Assembly: GCF_900215355.1 (NCBI RefSeq)
Contig: NZ_OBEA01000004.1
Location: forward strand, 1 to 64,000
DNA length: 64,000 nt
Reading direction: 5' to 3'
Source of the DNA: Pseudooceanicola antarcticus
GTDB lineage: Bacteria; Pseudomonadota; Alphaproteobacteria; Rhodobacterales; Rhodobacteraceae
Shown here: positions 36,063 to 48,444 of the stretch, one piece after another
Layout of the letters: every line of letters begins with the position of its first letter
Position numbering within the stretch: the first letter of the stretch is position 1
The notes under the pieces: generated by a model
The model's input: only the letters and a program-made list of their open reading frames with translations
Told to the model about the DNA's origin: nothing
The model's database searches: none
Made by a program: the position numbers and the translations under genes

Positions 36063-36455
36063 TCAGGCGGGCTTTCGGCCGAAACCATGCATCCTCTTGG
36101 CCCACTGGATGCCGACCAGCAGACCCTTCATCCGGGGCAGCATCAGCAGCGAGAGCACCGTCGCCATGGCGCAGAGCAGCAGGGCCAGGGTCAGCGGATC
36201 ATCCTTCAGGTAGCCGAAGCTGGCATGCATGACGAAGCCCATGACATGGGCGACGATCAGGATGGTCAGGTAGGCCGGGCCGTCGTCCGCACGGTGGTGG
36301 TAAAGCTCCTCACCGCAGGCCGAACAGCAATCCCGCACCTTGAGATAGCGCGAAAAGAGCTTTCCCTCGCCGCAATGGGGGCAGCGCGACTTCAGGCCTC
36401 GCAGGACAGCTGGCTTCAGCTCGCGTTCCGGTTCGGCATGGGTTTGCGTGGTCAT
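36063..36455 (-). CDS. DUF983 family protein, zinc-ribbon membrane protein
   Basis: A 130-aa protein with an N-terminal zinc ribbon (CPHCG near residue 25 and CSACG near 44) and two hydrophobic helices near 62-82 and 87-107. DUF983 proteins are common in alphaproteobacteria, and their role is not established; some lie near cytochrome oxidase genes, which is not the case here. RBS AGGGAATTGG. It faces the SDR gene and is divergent from alaS. Confidence 0.85.
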   Translation of the reverse strand: MTTQTHAEPERELKPAVLRGLKSRCPHCGEGKLFSRYLKVRDCCSACGEELYHHRADDGPAYLTILIVAHVMGFVMHASFGYLKDDPLTLALLLCAMATVLSLLMLPRMKGLLVGIQWAKRMHGFGRKPA

Positions 36456-37132
36456 GTTCCAATTCCCTGACAGCCATGGCTGTCGCTGTAGAAGGCCGTT
36501 TCGGGCCGTGTGGGGGCGGCGTACAATCTATACCCGAGAGCGCCTTTCAGGAACCCACGGTGACGCAGGATCGGATATGCATTGACCTGCCAGCTCGTCA
36601 ATCCCGGCCATGGCCTGACCCTCCGCGACAGATTGCCCTGAGAGCACGAGGCCCCATGCCATCACCAGGCTGAAAATACTCCGGGGGAGTCCGCGCAAGC
36701 GGACGGGGGCAGCGCCCCCGACCTGCCGCGAGCGCCTCAGTCGAAGAGCACGCGCTCGACGCCTGCGGCCTAGAAGAGTCGGCGCTCAACTGCGAAACCA
36801 TCGAAGGGCATCGCGCAGCCTTTGAAGGCGGGACGGCAGACCAGGTCAGGTGACGAGAGGGCGGGCGGCATGGCTTGCCGAGCGCCCGCGAGGGCCGCCG
36901 CTTTTCCGGTCCGCGACCCTGGCGGCTCAGGTCCCATCCGAAGCCGTCGCACCAGCGAAACGGTAGGGCGGATGTCGCGCCGGGAGCGGCGCTGCCGCAA
37001 GGAGCACTGCAGACATCGGCGAAGCCGGGTCCCCGGCCAAATGTCCGCCAGGGGCTCCAAGCGGTAGACACTCCCTGCCACGCCCGCTAAATCAGCGGAA
37101 CCGTCAGGCAACCGGGACAAGGGCCGCCAAGA
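36456..37132. other. intergenic region between DUF983 gene and alaS
   Basis: 677 bases without a supportable gene. It holds the core-plus-hairpin element copy 2 at 36657-36720. From 36840 to 37060 there are GC-rich, partly self-complementary words, but no frame with protein similarity. A short dyad CCGCT-AAATC-AGCGG lies at 37084-37098, 35 bases before alaS. No tRNA-like or T-box structure is seen. Confidence 0.5.
36657..36720 (+). repeat. core-plus-hairpin dispersed element, copy 2
   Basis: The 30-base core (36657-36686) is identical to copy 1. It is followed by hairpin A GTCCGC-GCAA-GCGGAC (36689-36704) and hairpin B CGGGGGC-AGC-GCCCCCG (36704-36720). Total length 64 bases, the same as copy 1, though the hairpin A stem sequence is different. 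Confidence 0.85.
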
Positions 37133-39784
<2,652 letters not shown>

Positions 39785-39796
39785 GAGGAGGGTCGA

Positions 39797-40087
39797 ATGC
39801 CCAAAGCCTACTGGATCGCCCATGTCCATGTGACCGATGAAGAGGCCTACGGCCGCTACGCCAAGCTGGCGGGCCCGGCCATCGCCAAGCACGGCGGCAA
39901 GTTCCTGGCCCGCGCCGGGCGCTACGTTCAGCTGGAAGGCAAGGACCGCGCGCGCAACGTCGTGGCCGAGTTCCCCTCGCTGGAAGACGCCGAGGCCTGC
40001 TATCACGGCCCCGACTACCAGGAGGCCATGAGCCACGCCAAGGGCGCCTCGGAACGCGATCTGCTGATCGTCGAGGGCGTGGAGTAA
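39797..40087 (+). CDS. DUF1330 domain protein
   Basis: A 96-aa ferredoxin-like (dimeric alpha-beta barrel) protein starting MPKAYWIAHVHVTDEEAYGRY, with FPSLEDAEACYHGPDYQEA in the second half, the classic DUF1330 pattern. The function of the family is unknown. It lies 12 bases after alaS with GAGGAGGG upstream, so it is co-transcribed with alaS, and a terminator follows. Confidence 0.9.
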   Translation: MPKAYWIAHVHVTDEEAYGRYAKLAGPAIAKHGGKFLARAGRYVQLEGKDRARNVVAEFPSLEDAEACYHGPDYQEAMSHAKGASERDLLIVEGVE

Positions 40088-40112
40088 GGCTCTGCGTCAC
40101 TGAGCATTAAGG

Positions 40113-40139
40113 GCCGCTCCCGGTGGGGGCGGCTTTTTA
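40113..40139 (+). terminator. rho-independent terminator after alaS operon
   Basis: GCCGCTCCC (40114-40122) pairs with GGGGGCGGC (40125-40133; one G-T pair), followed by TTTTTA. Confidence 0.8.
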
Positions 40140-40238
40140 GTGGGGGAGTGTTGGCGGGGCCGGGGTCGTGATGGCTGTCGGGAGCTAAGACCCTTCTTAC
40201 ATCGCAGATCCTTCAGAGGCAGACCGTTCTTGTACGCG

Positions 40239-41039
40239 CTACACTTCGAGGATGATCGGACAGTGGTCCGAGACCTCGGGATCGTAGATGACGTCAAACC
40301 CCTTCACGGTATCCTGTGTATTGATCAGCATGTAGTCGGCGAAGCGTCCCGGCTTCCTGTAGTGCGAGTTGCGGGTGCCCTTGAACCCGTGGGTCGTCAC
40401 GAGTTCGGTCATTCCGGCAGCGGCCAGGATCGAGAGCGTCTCGCTGTCCGGCTCGACGTTGAAGTCGCCGCAGATCACCATCAAATCGTCGGGCTCTGCC
40501 AGTTGGCTAGATAGATCTCGCAGCCGATGAGCCTGTTCAAGGCGTTCGGGCGTGTCCATCTTTCCAGCGAGGTCTCGCAGCCCGTGCATCTGCGTGACGC
40601 TCACGGCGCGGTCCGCGTCGTAGTCCCACACGCGCACCCCATGGGCGCTGCGAGAGCGCGGGTGATCGCCGAAGCCTGAGGGAGAATAGTCCTTGTGAAC
40701 GAACCCCTGGACCTGTCCGATGATCGGGAAAGAGCGATGAACGAAAGTCGCCAAGCCCCATTGCGAAGAAATCGACACGTCGCCGTCCCACAGGACGCCT
40801 TGCGCCGCAGGACAAAAGATAGCGACGTGGTCCGGCAGCGCCGATGCAACGTCGCGAAACAGGTTCGCACGTTGTGGCAGGACGTGATCGCCGTCGCGAT
40901 AGGTCAGCCAGTCCTTTTCCGACGTCGGGCTGTGGACGACCTCCTGAAGGCAAAGGACATCGGGCGCGGTCGCGGCCAGATAGGGCAGCATCACATCATG
41001 AAGCTTGCCACCCCAACCGTTCAAACACATGATCTTCAT
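40239..41039 (-). CDS. endonuclease/exonuclease/phosphatase family protein
   Basis: A 266-aa EEP-fold hydrolase. MKIMCLNGWGG (first Asn), LCLQEV (metal Glu), ICGDFNVEPDSE (Asp/Asn pair) and VSDHCPI (catalytic Asp-His) are all in order. No signal peptide is seen. EEP enzymes cut nucleic acids, phospholipids or sugar phosphates; the substrate is not evident. Its GC content is visibly lower than that of alaS and the ProC-like gene, so it may be a later arrival. Confidence 0.85.
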   Translation of the reverse strand: MKIMCLNGWGGKLHDVMLPYLAATAPDVLCLQEVVHSPTSEKDWLTYRDGDHVLPQRANLFRDVASALPDHVAIFCPAAQGVLWDGDVSISSQWGLATFVHRSFPIIGQVQGFVHKDYSPSGFGDHPRSRSAHGVRVWDYDADRAVSVTQMHGLRDLAGKMDTPERLEQAHRLRDLSSQLAEPDDLMVICGDFNVEPDSETLSILAAAGMTELVTTHGFKGTRNSHYRKPGRFADYMLINTQDTVKGFDVIYDPEVSDHCPIILEV

Positions 41040-41233
41040 GGCCCGTCAGCCTCCTCGATGCTGACCTTCGTCAATATGGCAGCACGTAGCAAGCTGGGTT
41101 TGAAGCGATCATGCGGCCTTGGTCAGGCATGGAGTATTTGTTCTGCTCTTTTCGTCGGCGAGTGCTGACCCCCAACCCCTTCTTCCCACCACCAACCCAC
41201 GCCTGCTAGACTCCCCCCAAACAGGAGGCCCCC

Positions 41234-42010
41234 ATGACCCTCACCTACGGCATCATCGGCTCAGGCATGCTCGGACAGGCCATGGCGCAGGGCGCGCTCA
41301 CCGGGGGCGTGGCGGGCAGCAGCCTCTGGATGGCGAACCGCTCGGGCCAGCCGGTGCCGCTGACCGGTGGGGCAGGGGTCTCCTTCACCGCCGATCCGCA
41401 GGAACTGGCCGAGGCCTGCGACGTGATCCTGCTCTGCATTCCGCCCGCCGCCATGCCCGCGCTAAAGATCGACGCATCGGATAAGCTGGTCCTTTCGGTG
41501 GTCGCGGGGCTGACGCTTGAGGGGATCTCGCAGGCCACCGGCAGCGCCCGCGTGATCCGCGCCATGTCCAGCCCCGCCGCCACCCATTGCCTCGCCTATA
41601 CACCCTGGGTCGCCAGCGCAGAGGTCACCGAGGCCGACCGCGCTGCCACCCGTACTTTCTTCGGTGCCATGGGCCAGACGGACGAGATCACGGACGAGGC
41701 CCATATCGATCACTTCACCGCCATGACCGGCCCGGTGCCGGGCTTCGTGGCCTATTTCGCCGACAGCATGATCCGCCATGCCATGGCCCAGGGCATCGCC
41801 CCCGAGGTGGCCAAGCGCGCCATCCGCCAGCTCTTCCTGGCCTCGGGCGAGATGCTGAAAGAGGGCGCGACACCGGCCGCACAGGTGCAGGAGATGATCG
41901 ACTACGCGGGCACCACCGCCGCCGGGCTCCTCGCGCTGAAGGACAGCCCCTTCGACCAGGCGCTCTCTCAGGCGCTGAGCGCCGCCGCCGCCCGCGCCCG
42001 CGAGATCTGA
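41234..42010 (+). CDS. pyrroline-5-carboxylate reductase-like protein
   Basis: A 258-aa NAD(P)-dependent reductase of the ProC fold. The Rossmann motif is GIIGSGMLGQAMA. MSSPAATHCLAYTPWVA replaces the usual MPNTP motif, and FTAMTGPVPGFVAYFADSM replaces the C-terminal TALSGSGPAY. These key segments deviate, so this may not be the proline enzyme but a relative acting on another imine. RBS AGGAGG. Single gene. Confidence 0.8.
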   Translation: MTLTYGIIGSGMLGQAMAQGALTGGVAGSSLWMANRSGQPVPLTGGAGVSFTADPQELAEACDVILLCIPPAAMPALKIDASDKLVLSVVAGLTLEGISQATGSARVIRAMSSPAATHCLAYTPWVASAEVTEADRAATRTFFGAMGQTDEITDEAHIDHFTAMTGPVPGFVAYFADSMIRHAMAQGIAPEVAKRAIRQLFLASGEMLKEGATPAAQVQEMIDYAGTTAAGLLALKDSPFDQALSQALSAAAARAREI

Positions 42011-42019
42011 CACGAAGAA

Positions 42020-42047
42020 GGGCGCCGGAGATTTCTCTCCGACGCCC
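42020..42047. terminator. hairpin between convergent genes
   Basis: GGGCG plus CGGAGA (42020-42031) pair with TCTCCG plus CGCCC (42036-42047) around one C-A mismatch, with loop TTTC. No T-run follows. It lies 10 bases after the ProC-like stop and may be a terminator or 3'-end protecting structure. Confidence 0.5.
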
Positions 42048-42053
42048 CTGCAT

Positions 42054-42096
42054 TCATCACCAGGCTGAAAATACTCCCGCCGGAGGCGAACCTCCG
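42054..42096 (+). repeat. core-plus-hairpin dispersed element, copy 3
   Basis: The core TCATCACCAGGCTGAAAATA plus CTCC (42054-42077) is followed by hairpin A, here GG-less CGGAGG-CGAA-CCTCCG (42081-42096). Hairpin B is not clear. It lies between the convergent ProC-like gene and typA. Confidence 0.8.
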
Positions 42097-42113
42097 ACAG
42101 GGGCTCAGTCCTG

Positions 42114-43931
<1,818 letters not shown>

Positions 43932-44004
43932 GGGGCGTCCTTTAGGGAGTCTCGCGCTGCCCCTAGCCCGGTAGCGTGGGAAAAGCCAGTGCGAAAGGGG
44001 CGTA

Positions 44005-44832
44005 TCAGCCGATTAGGCGGCCCAAAGGCGCAAGAAAGCGGCTGGCAAGCCAGAGATGGCCACCGCTTTCCACCCTTGCCCCCGCGCCAAGTTTGAACCG
44101 CGCCAGCCCCGGCGCGGCATCGTCCAGCACGCCAAGGTCGAGCCGCGTGATCCCGCGCGCCGCCAGCCAGCGGCCCGCCTGCCACAGCAGCAGGTTGTGG
44201 GCCGAGGCGGCGCGGCCCGCCTCGCTGCTCCAGCCGATGTGGTAGCTGGCCCCCGGCGGATGCAGCAGGAAGAGCTGCGCCGCCAGCACTTCCTTCCCAC
44301 GGCGGGCGGTGAAGAGCCGGGTGACCGGCCAGAGCCGGGAGAAATCAGCGGGCAGGGCGCGGTAGCCACGGGCCCGCTGCTGCGCGGCTTCGGCGGCCAG
44401 CAGCCAGTGGCCCGGATCGCGGGGCAGGGGGGCATGGGTGACTTCCAGCCTCTGCCGCTGCCCGTGCCGCAGCCGGTTGCGCCATTTCTGCCGTTGCCGG
44501 GCCATGTCCCGCTCCGCATCTGTCGAGAGGTCGAGCACGGCGCGGTATTGCGGGGTCATCAGCGGGATCGCCCCTCGGGCGCGGAGCGCTGCGTCCTGGG
44601 CGGCATCGGCGGCCTGGATCAGCGCCGGTCCGCGCAGGGCACCGGGGTCGGGCAGCACCGCGGGCTCGGGCACCCAGCTGAGGTGTAGCGGTCCCCAGTG
44701 GCGCATCAGGCAGAGCGCCCCTCCGGGCAGGCGGGTGACGGGGCGGCCCATATGCTCCAGCGTGCGGGCATAATGGGGATGCCGGCGCATCCGCCCGTCC
44801 TGTCCCGCGCTGAGCTCGCTGGCATGTTTCAT
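44005..44832 (-). CDS. GNAT/FemAB-like acyltransferase
   Basis: A 275-aa protein of the BioF2-like/FemAB-related GNAT group. The pattern is seen in the second half: TRLFTARRGKEVLAAQLFLLH, SYHIGWSSEAGRAASAHNLLLWQAG and ITRLDLGVLDDAAPGLARFKLGAGA, where a donor acyl chain would bind. Upstream ATG positions in the same frame give no similarity, so 44832 is the chosen start, but it is not certain. The acceptor is unknown. 73 bases downstream of typA on the same strand. Confidence 0.7.
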   Translation of the reverse strand: MKHASELSAGQDGRMRRHPHYARTLEHMGRPVTRLPGGALCLMRHWGPLHLSWVPEPAVLPDPGALRGPALIQAADAAQDAALRARGAIPLMTPQYRAVLDLSTDAERDMARQRQKWRNRLRHGQRQRLEVTHAPLPRDPGHWLLAAEAAQQRARGYRALPADFSRLWPVTRLFTARRGKEVLAAQLFLLHPPGASYHIGWSSEAGRAASAHNLLLWQAGRWLAARGITRLDLGVLDDAAPGLARFKLGAGARVESGGHLWLASRFLAPLGRLIG

Positions 44833-44878
44833 GCGGCGATTAAGGCGGTGAAAACCTTCTCTGTGGTTAACCGGGGCC

Positions 44879-45010
44879 ATGCGCCGCCGATCCTCGCTTC
44901 CCCCGACGCCCCGCCCGCGACCCACCTGGCAGGCGGCGCTTCTGCTGTTCCTGCTGCTTGCCGGGCCGGGATGGGGGCTGGGAATGCTGGCAGGGGCGCT
45001 CTGGCCCTGA
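44879..45010 (+). CDS. small membrane protein, 43 aa
   Basis: An open frame encoding 43 residues: an Arg/Pro-rich cytosolic start (MRRRSSLPPTPRPRPTW), then one hydrophobic helix (AALLLFLLLAGPGWGLGMLA). The charge placement fits an inner-membrane anchor with the N-terminus inside. GGGG precedes the ATG but spacing is tight. It is divergent from the GNAT-like gene. Composition could also arise by chance in GC-rich DNA, so the call is tentative. Confidence 0.35.
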   Translation: MRRRSSLPPTPRPRPTWQAALLLFLLLAGPGWGLGMLAGALWP

Positions 45011-45046
45011 GACGGTCAGGGTCCGGCCAATGGAACCCTGGGCCTC

Positions 45047-45088
45047 TGAAACCTGGCCCGTGAAACCTGGGTCGTGAAACCGGAGGCG
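45047..45088 (+). repeat. three tandem 14-base units
   Basis: TGAAACCTGGCCCG (45047-45060), TGAAACCTGGGTCG (45061-45074) and TGAAACCGGAGGCG (45075-45088) form a degenerate tandem array. A weaker fourth unit, starting TGGAACCCTGGGCC, precedes it at 45031. It lies 65 bases before the aldo-keto reductase gene. Confidence 0.75.
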
Positions 45089-45152
45089 GGGGTTTACCTT
45101 TCCGGCGGAATGGGGTGTCTCTCTGTCATGCGCTAACAGAAGGACCGCCCCC

Positions 45153-46187
45153 ATGACCTATGTCGCGGCAGAGAGCCGATACGATACCATGCCCTACCGC
45201 CGTCTCGGGCGCTCGGGACTGAAGCTGCCCGCGATCTCGCTGGGGCTCTGGCACAACTTCGGCGATGACACGCCGCATCAGACCAAGCGCGAGATCCTGC
45301 GCACGGCCTTCGATCACGGCATCACCCATTTCGACCTGGCCAACAACTATGGCCCCCCATACGGCAGCGCCGAAACCGCCTTCGGCCGCCTCATGACCGA
45401 GGACTGGCGCCCCTACCGGGACGAGCTGATCCTGTCGACCAAGGCCGGCTATGACATGTGGCCCGGCCCCTATGGCGACTGGGGCTCGCGCAAGTACCTG
45501 ACCGCCTCTCTGGACCAGTCGCTGAAGCGGATGGGGGTCGATTACGTCGACATCTTCTATCACCACCGCGCCGATCCCGAGACGCCGCTGGAAGAGACCA
45601 TGCTGGCGCTGGATGCGGCGGTGCGGGCCGGCAAGGCGCTGTACGTCGGCGTGTCTTCCTACAACTCCGAGCGCACCCGCGAGGCCCATGCCATCCTGCG
45701 CGAACTGAAGACGCCCTTCGTCATCCACCAGCCCAGCTACAACATGTTCAACCGCTGGGTCGAAGAGGACGGGCTGCTGGACACGCTTGACGAGCTGGGC
45801 ATGGGCTCGATCGTCTTCACCCCGCTGGCGCAGGGGCTGCTGACCGGCAAGTACCTGAAGGGCATCCCCGAGGGATCGCGTGCGGCCCAGGGCAAGAGCC
45901 TGAACCCCGACCTGGTGGACGAGGCGATGATCGCCAAGCTGAACGGTCTGAACGAGATCGCCCAGTCGCGCGGGCAGACCCTGGCGCAGATGGCTATTGC
46001 CTGGGTGCTGCGCGGCGACCGCGTGACCTCGGCGCTGATCGGGGCATCCCGCGCCTCGCAGGTGGTGGATTGCGTCGGCGCCGTGTCGAACCTGTCTTTC
46101 ACCGATGAGGAGCTGGCGCTCATCGACCAGAACCTGACCGACAAGGAAGTCATCCTGGGCGGCTGGAAGGAAAGCTCGGAAGTCTGA
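45153..46187 (+). CDS. aldo/keto reductase, L-glyceraldehyde-3-phosphate reductase type
   Basis: A 344-aa NADPH-dependent reductase, close in pattern to YghZ. Catalytic tetrad regions: FDLANNYGPPYG (Asp, Tyr), LSTKAGYDMWPGP (Lys) and IFYHHRADPETPLEET (His). The cofactor region is ALIGASRASQVVD. YghZ-type proteins detoxify L-glyceraldehyde 3-phosphate and methylglyoxal. Monocistronic, closed by a strong terminator. Confidence 0.9.
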   Translation: MTYVAAESRYDTMPYRRLGRSGLKLPAISLGLWHNFGDDTPHQTKREILRTAFDHGITHFDLANNYGPPYGSAETAFGRLMTEDWRPYRDELILSTKAGYDMWPGPYGDWGSRKYLTASLDQSLKRMGVDYVDIFYHHRADPETPLEETMLALDAAVRAGKALYVGVSSYNSERTREAHAILRELKTPFVIHQPSYNMFNRWVEEDGLLDTLDELGMGSIVFTPLAQGLLTGKYLKGIPEGSRAAQGKSLNPDLVDEAMIAKLNGLNEIAQSRGQTLAQMAIAWVLRGDRVTSALIGASRASQVVDCVGAVSNLSFTDEELALIDQNLTDKEVILGGWKESSEV

Positions 46188-46192
46188 AACGA

Positions 46193-46230
46193 GCACCGCC
46201 GCCGGGGAGACCCTCGGCGGCGGTGCTTTT
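46193..46230 (+). terminator. rho-independent terminator after the reductase
   Basis: A perfect 12-bp stem GCACCGCCGCCG (46193-46204) with CGGCGGCGGTGC (46215-46226), then TTTT. The convergent ssb gene ends 18 bases further on. Confidence 0.9.
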
Positions 46231-46247
46231 CGTCGAATGTCGCGGGA

Positions 46248-46796
46248 TCAGAAGGGGATCTCGTCGTCGAGGTCGTTGCGGCCACCGCCGCCGCCGCCCT
46301 GGCCGCCACCGTAGCCGCCGCCCGAGCCGCCACCGAAGTCGCCGCCACCGGAGCCGCCGCCGTAGTCACCGCCGCCGTAGCCGCCGCCACCCTGACCGCC
46401 GCCGTAGCCGCCACCGCCGCCACCCTGGCCGCCGCCGCCTTCACCGCGACCGTCGAGCATGGTCAGTTCGCCGGCGAAGGGACGCAGGACGATCTCGGTG
46501 GAATAGCGGTCCTGGCCGGACTGGTCCTGCCACTTGCGGGTTTCCAGCTTGCCCTCGATGTAGACCTTGGAGCCCTTGCGCAGGTACTGCTCGGCCACGC
46601 GGACCAGCGGCTCGTTGAAGATGGCAACCGTGTGCCACTCGGTGCGCTCGCGGCGCTCGCCGGTGTTGCGGTCCTTCCAGTTCTCGGAGGTGGCAATGCG
46701 CAGGTTGCAGACCTTGCCCCCGTTCTGGAAGGATCGGACTTCGGGATCGCGTCCCAGGTTGCCGATCAGGATGACCTTGTTGACGGAACCGGCCAT
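46248..46796 (-). CDS. ssb: single-stranded DNA-binding protein
   Basis: A 182-aa protein. The OB-fold (residues 1-115) starts [20 protein letters not shown] and holds [23 protein letters not shown] glycine-rich linker of about 55 residues follows, then the acidic tip DLDDEIPF that recruits partner proteins. The long Gly linker is encoded by repetitive GGC/GGN codons. Convergent with the aldo-keto reductase. No SOS box was found upstream. Confidence 0.97.
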   Translation of the reverse strand: MAGSVNKVILIGNLGRDPEVRSFQNGGKVCNLRIATSENWKDRNTGERRERTEWHTVAIFNEPLVRVAEQYLRKGSKVYIEGKLETRKWQDQSGQDRYSTEIVLRPFAGELTMLDGRGEGGGGQGGGGGGYGGGQGGGGYGGGDYGGGSGGGDFGGGSGGGYGGGQGGGGGGRNDLDDEIPF

Positions 46797-47049
46797 GGCG
46801 CTTCTCCCCGTGTCTGTCGTGTTTGGTGTCGGCTCGCTCCGAATCCGGAGCGCGTGTTCAGAGCGTTACACCAAAGCGGGCCACAAAGAGCAAGGAAGTT
46901 GGAGCCCGACTTCGGTCTCGGACGGGGTTGCGCATTTCGGCGGCAGCCTGCCGGTCGGGGCCGCCGGGGCTACCATTTCACGGCAACGGCGATAGGATGC
47001 GGCCCCGTAGGCTTCGGCCCTGACCTGAGGTTAACAAGGGAATGTGCGG

Positions 47050-47652
47050 ATGAAGAGGCTCTTGTCCAGCTTGCAGCACGGCGTTGGTGTCGGGCTTTGC
47101 CTGGGGCTGTTGGCAACGGCGGCAGAGGCCGATGTGCTGGCCTCGAAGTCCCGCAAGAGCCAGTTCGGCAGCCAGACCCGGCTTCTGGACCGGCGCGCCT
47201 CGACGCAGTTCGCGGCCACGGTGCAGATCGCGCCGCCCAGTTTCCATACCCCCACCATGTGGGATGGCGTGGCCTGGAACGGCAAGTATTCCGGCCCCTA
47301 CCTGGACATGGCGCGAAGCGCGGCCCAGCGCAACGGCATCCCCGAAGGACTCTTCCTGCGGCTGGTACAGCAGGAGAGCGGCTGGAACCCCTCCGCCGTC
47401 TCGCACAAGGGGGCGCAGGGTCTGGCACAGCTCATGCCCGCCACTGCGCGGGTGCTCAGCGTGGACGCGCTTGATCCCTACGAGAACCTCGATGGCGGGG
47501 CGCGCTACCTGGCGATGCAATACCGCGACTTCGGCTCCTGGCCCCTGGCGCTGGCGGCCTACAACGCCGGTCCCGAGGCGGTCAGACGCCACCGGGGCAT
47601 CCCGCCATATGCCGAGACAAAGGCCTACGTGAAGGCGATCTGGGGCAGCTGA
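47050..47652 (+). CDS. lytic transglycosylase, SLT domain
   Basis: A 200-aa exported murein-cutting enzyme. An N-terminal signal (residues 1-24, ending ATAAEA) is followed by the SLT fold from about residue 85: IPEGLFLRLVQQESGWNPSAVS with the catalytic Glu, GAQGLAQLMPATARVL, then GARYLAMQYRDFGSWPLALAAYNAGP. The ATG at 47050 is chosen over GTG 47044 because AAGGGA lies 8 bases ahead. It cuts peptidoglycan strands in the periplasm. Small size suggests a space-making or secretion-related role, which is inference. Confidence 0.92.
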   Translation: MKRLLSSLQHGVGVGLCLGLLATAAEADVLASKSRKSQFGSQTRLLDRRASTQFAATVQIAPPSFHTPTMWDGVAWNGKYSGPYLDMARSAAQRNGIPEGLFLRLVQQESGWNPSAVSHKGAQGLAQLMPATARVLSVDALDPYENLDGGARYLAMQYRDFGSWPLALAAYNAGPEAVRRHRGIPPYAETKAYVKAIWGS

Positions 47653-47821
47653 GACCCGGCGGGCCATGCAGCCTCCGGGCAAAAAGTTCCATTATTTTTC
47701 AGGCGAAATTTGCGCCGGTTTCAGGAACTGGACCGGGGTGCGCACGTTTCCTTTCCACACCGCGACGCAAACGGGTCTCCCTCGGGCCCCGCGTCAGAGA
47801 AAGAACGGAAAGGACTACAAA

Positions 47822-48355
47822 ATGCGCAAGGCAATGATCATCCCCGCCATCGCCGCAGCTTCCCTCACCGCCATTCCGGCCTTCGCCTACGAAGGCCCCG
47901 TCGCATCGGTGACCGCCGATGTTGCCGAAGCCTCCGTGGCCGAGGGCAAGGTCCCCGCACCCTACCTGCCGCGCGTCTCCGACGACGTGGAAACGGCGAT
48001 GATGAAGTACCTGCCCGAGCCGGTCGAAGGTGGCGAAGGCATCTCCATCGAAGCTTCGGTGCTGGGCGTCGACCTGAGCCCCAACATGGGCACCATGTCC
48101 GCCCAGGTGGCCGTCTTCGGTCAGAACGGTGACATCATCACCACCTTCCCGGTCGAGCTGGAAGCCGACACCGCCTATGACGGCACCGACCCCGAGATCT
48201 ACTACGGTCCCATGGTCGACAAGTTCGCCGAGATCGCAGCCGACAAGGTCATGGCGCTGCCGATCATGGACGGCAAGCTGGTCGAAGGCGAAGCCCCGAA
48301 GGGTAACGACGACGACGCCATGGACGCCGAAGAAGAAGGCGAAACCGAAAGCTGA
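47822..48355 (+). CDS. acidic exported protein, unknown
   Basis: A 177-aa protein with a signal peptide (residues 1-22, cut after AFA-Y). The mature part is rich in Glu and Asp and ends in a strongly acidic tail (DDDAMDAEEEGETES). No family is recognised. The repeated words VADVAEASVAEG and the even spacing of acids suggest a soluble periplasmic protein. RBS GGAAAGGAC. 169 bases after the transglycosylase gene, followed by a bidirectional terminator. Confidence 0.75.
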   Translation: MRKAMIIPAIAAASLTAIPAFAYEGPVASVTADVAEASVAEGKVPAPYLPRVSDDVETAMMKYLPEPVEGGEGISIEASVLGVDLSPNMGTMSAQVAVFGQNGDIITTFPVELEADTAYDGTDPEIYYGPMVDKFAEIAADKVMALPIMDGKLVEGEAPKGNDDDAMDAEEEGETES

Positions 48356-48383
48356 TCCCGTTCCCTCGTGATCCAGTCTGACG

Positions 48384-48413
48384 AAAGGCCCCCGCCATGT
48401 GCGGGGGCCTTTT
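48384..48413. terminator. bidirectional terminator
   Basis: AAAGGCCCCCGC (48384-48395) pairs perfectly with GCGGGGGCCTTT (48401-48412). It serves the acidic exported gene on the left and the ABC operon ending at 48445 on the right. Confidence 0.88.
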
Positions 48414-48444
48414 GCCTTGCGTGCCTAGATCCTCAGGGCGCTCA

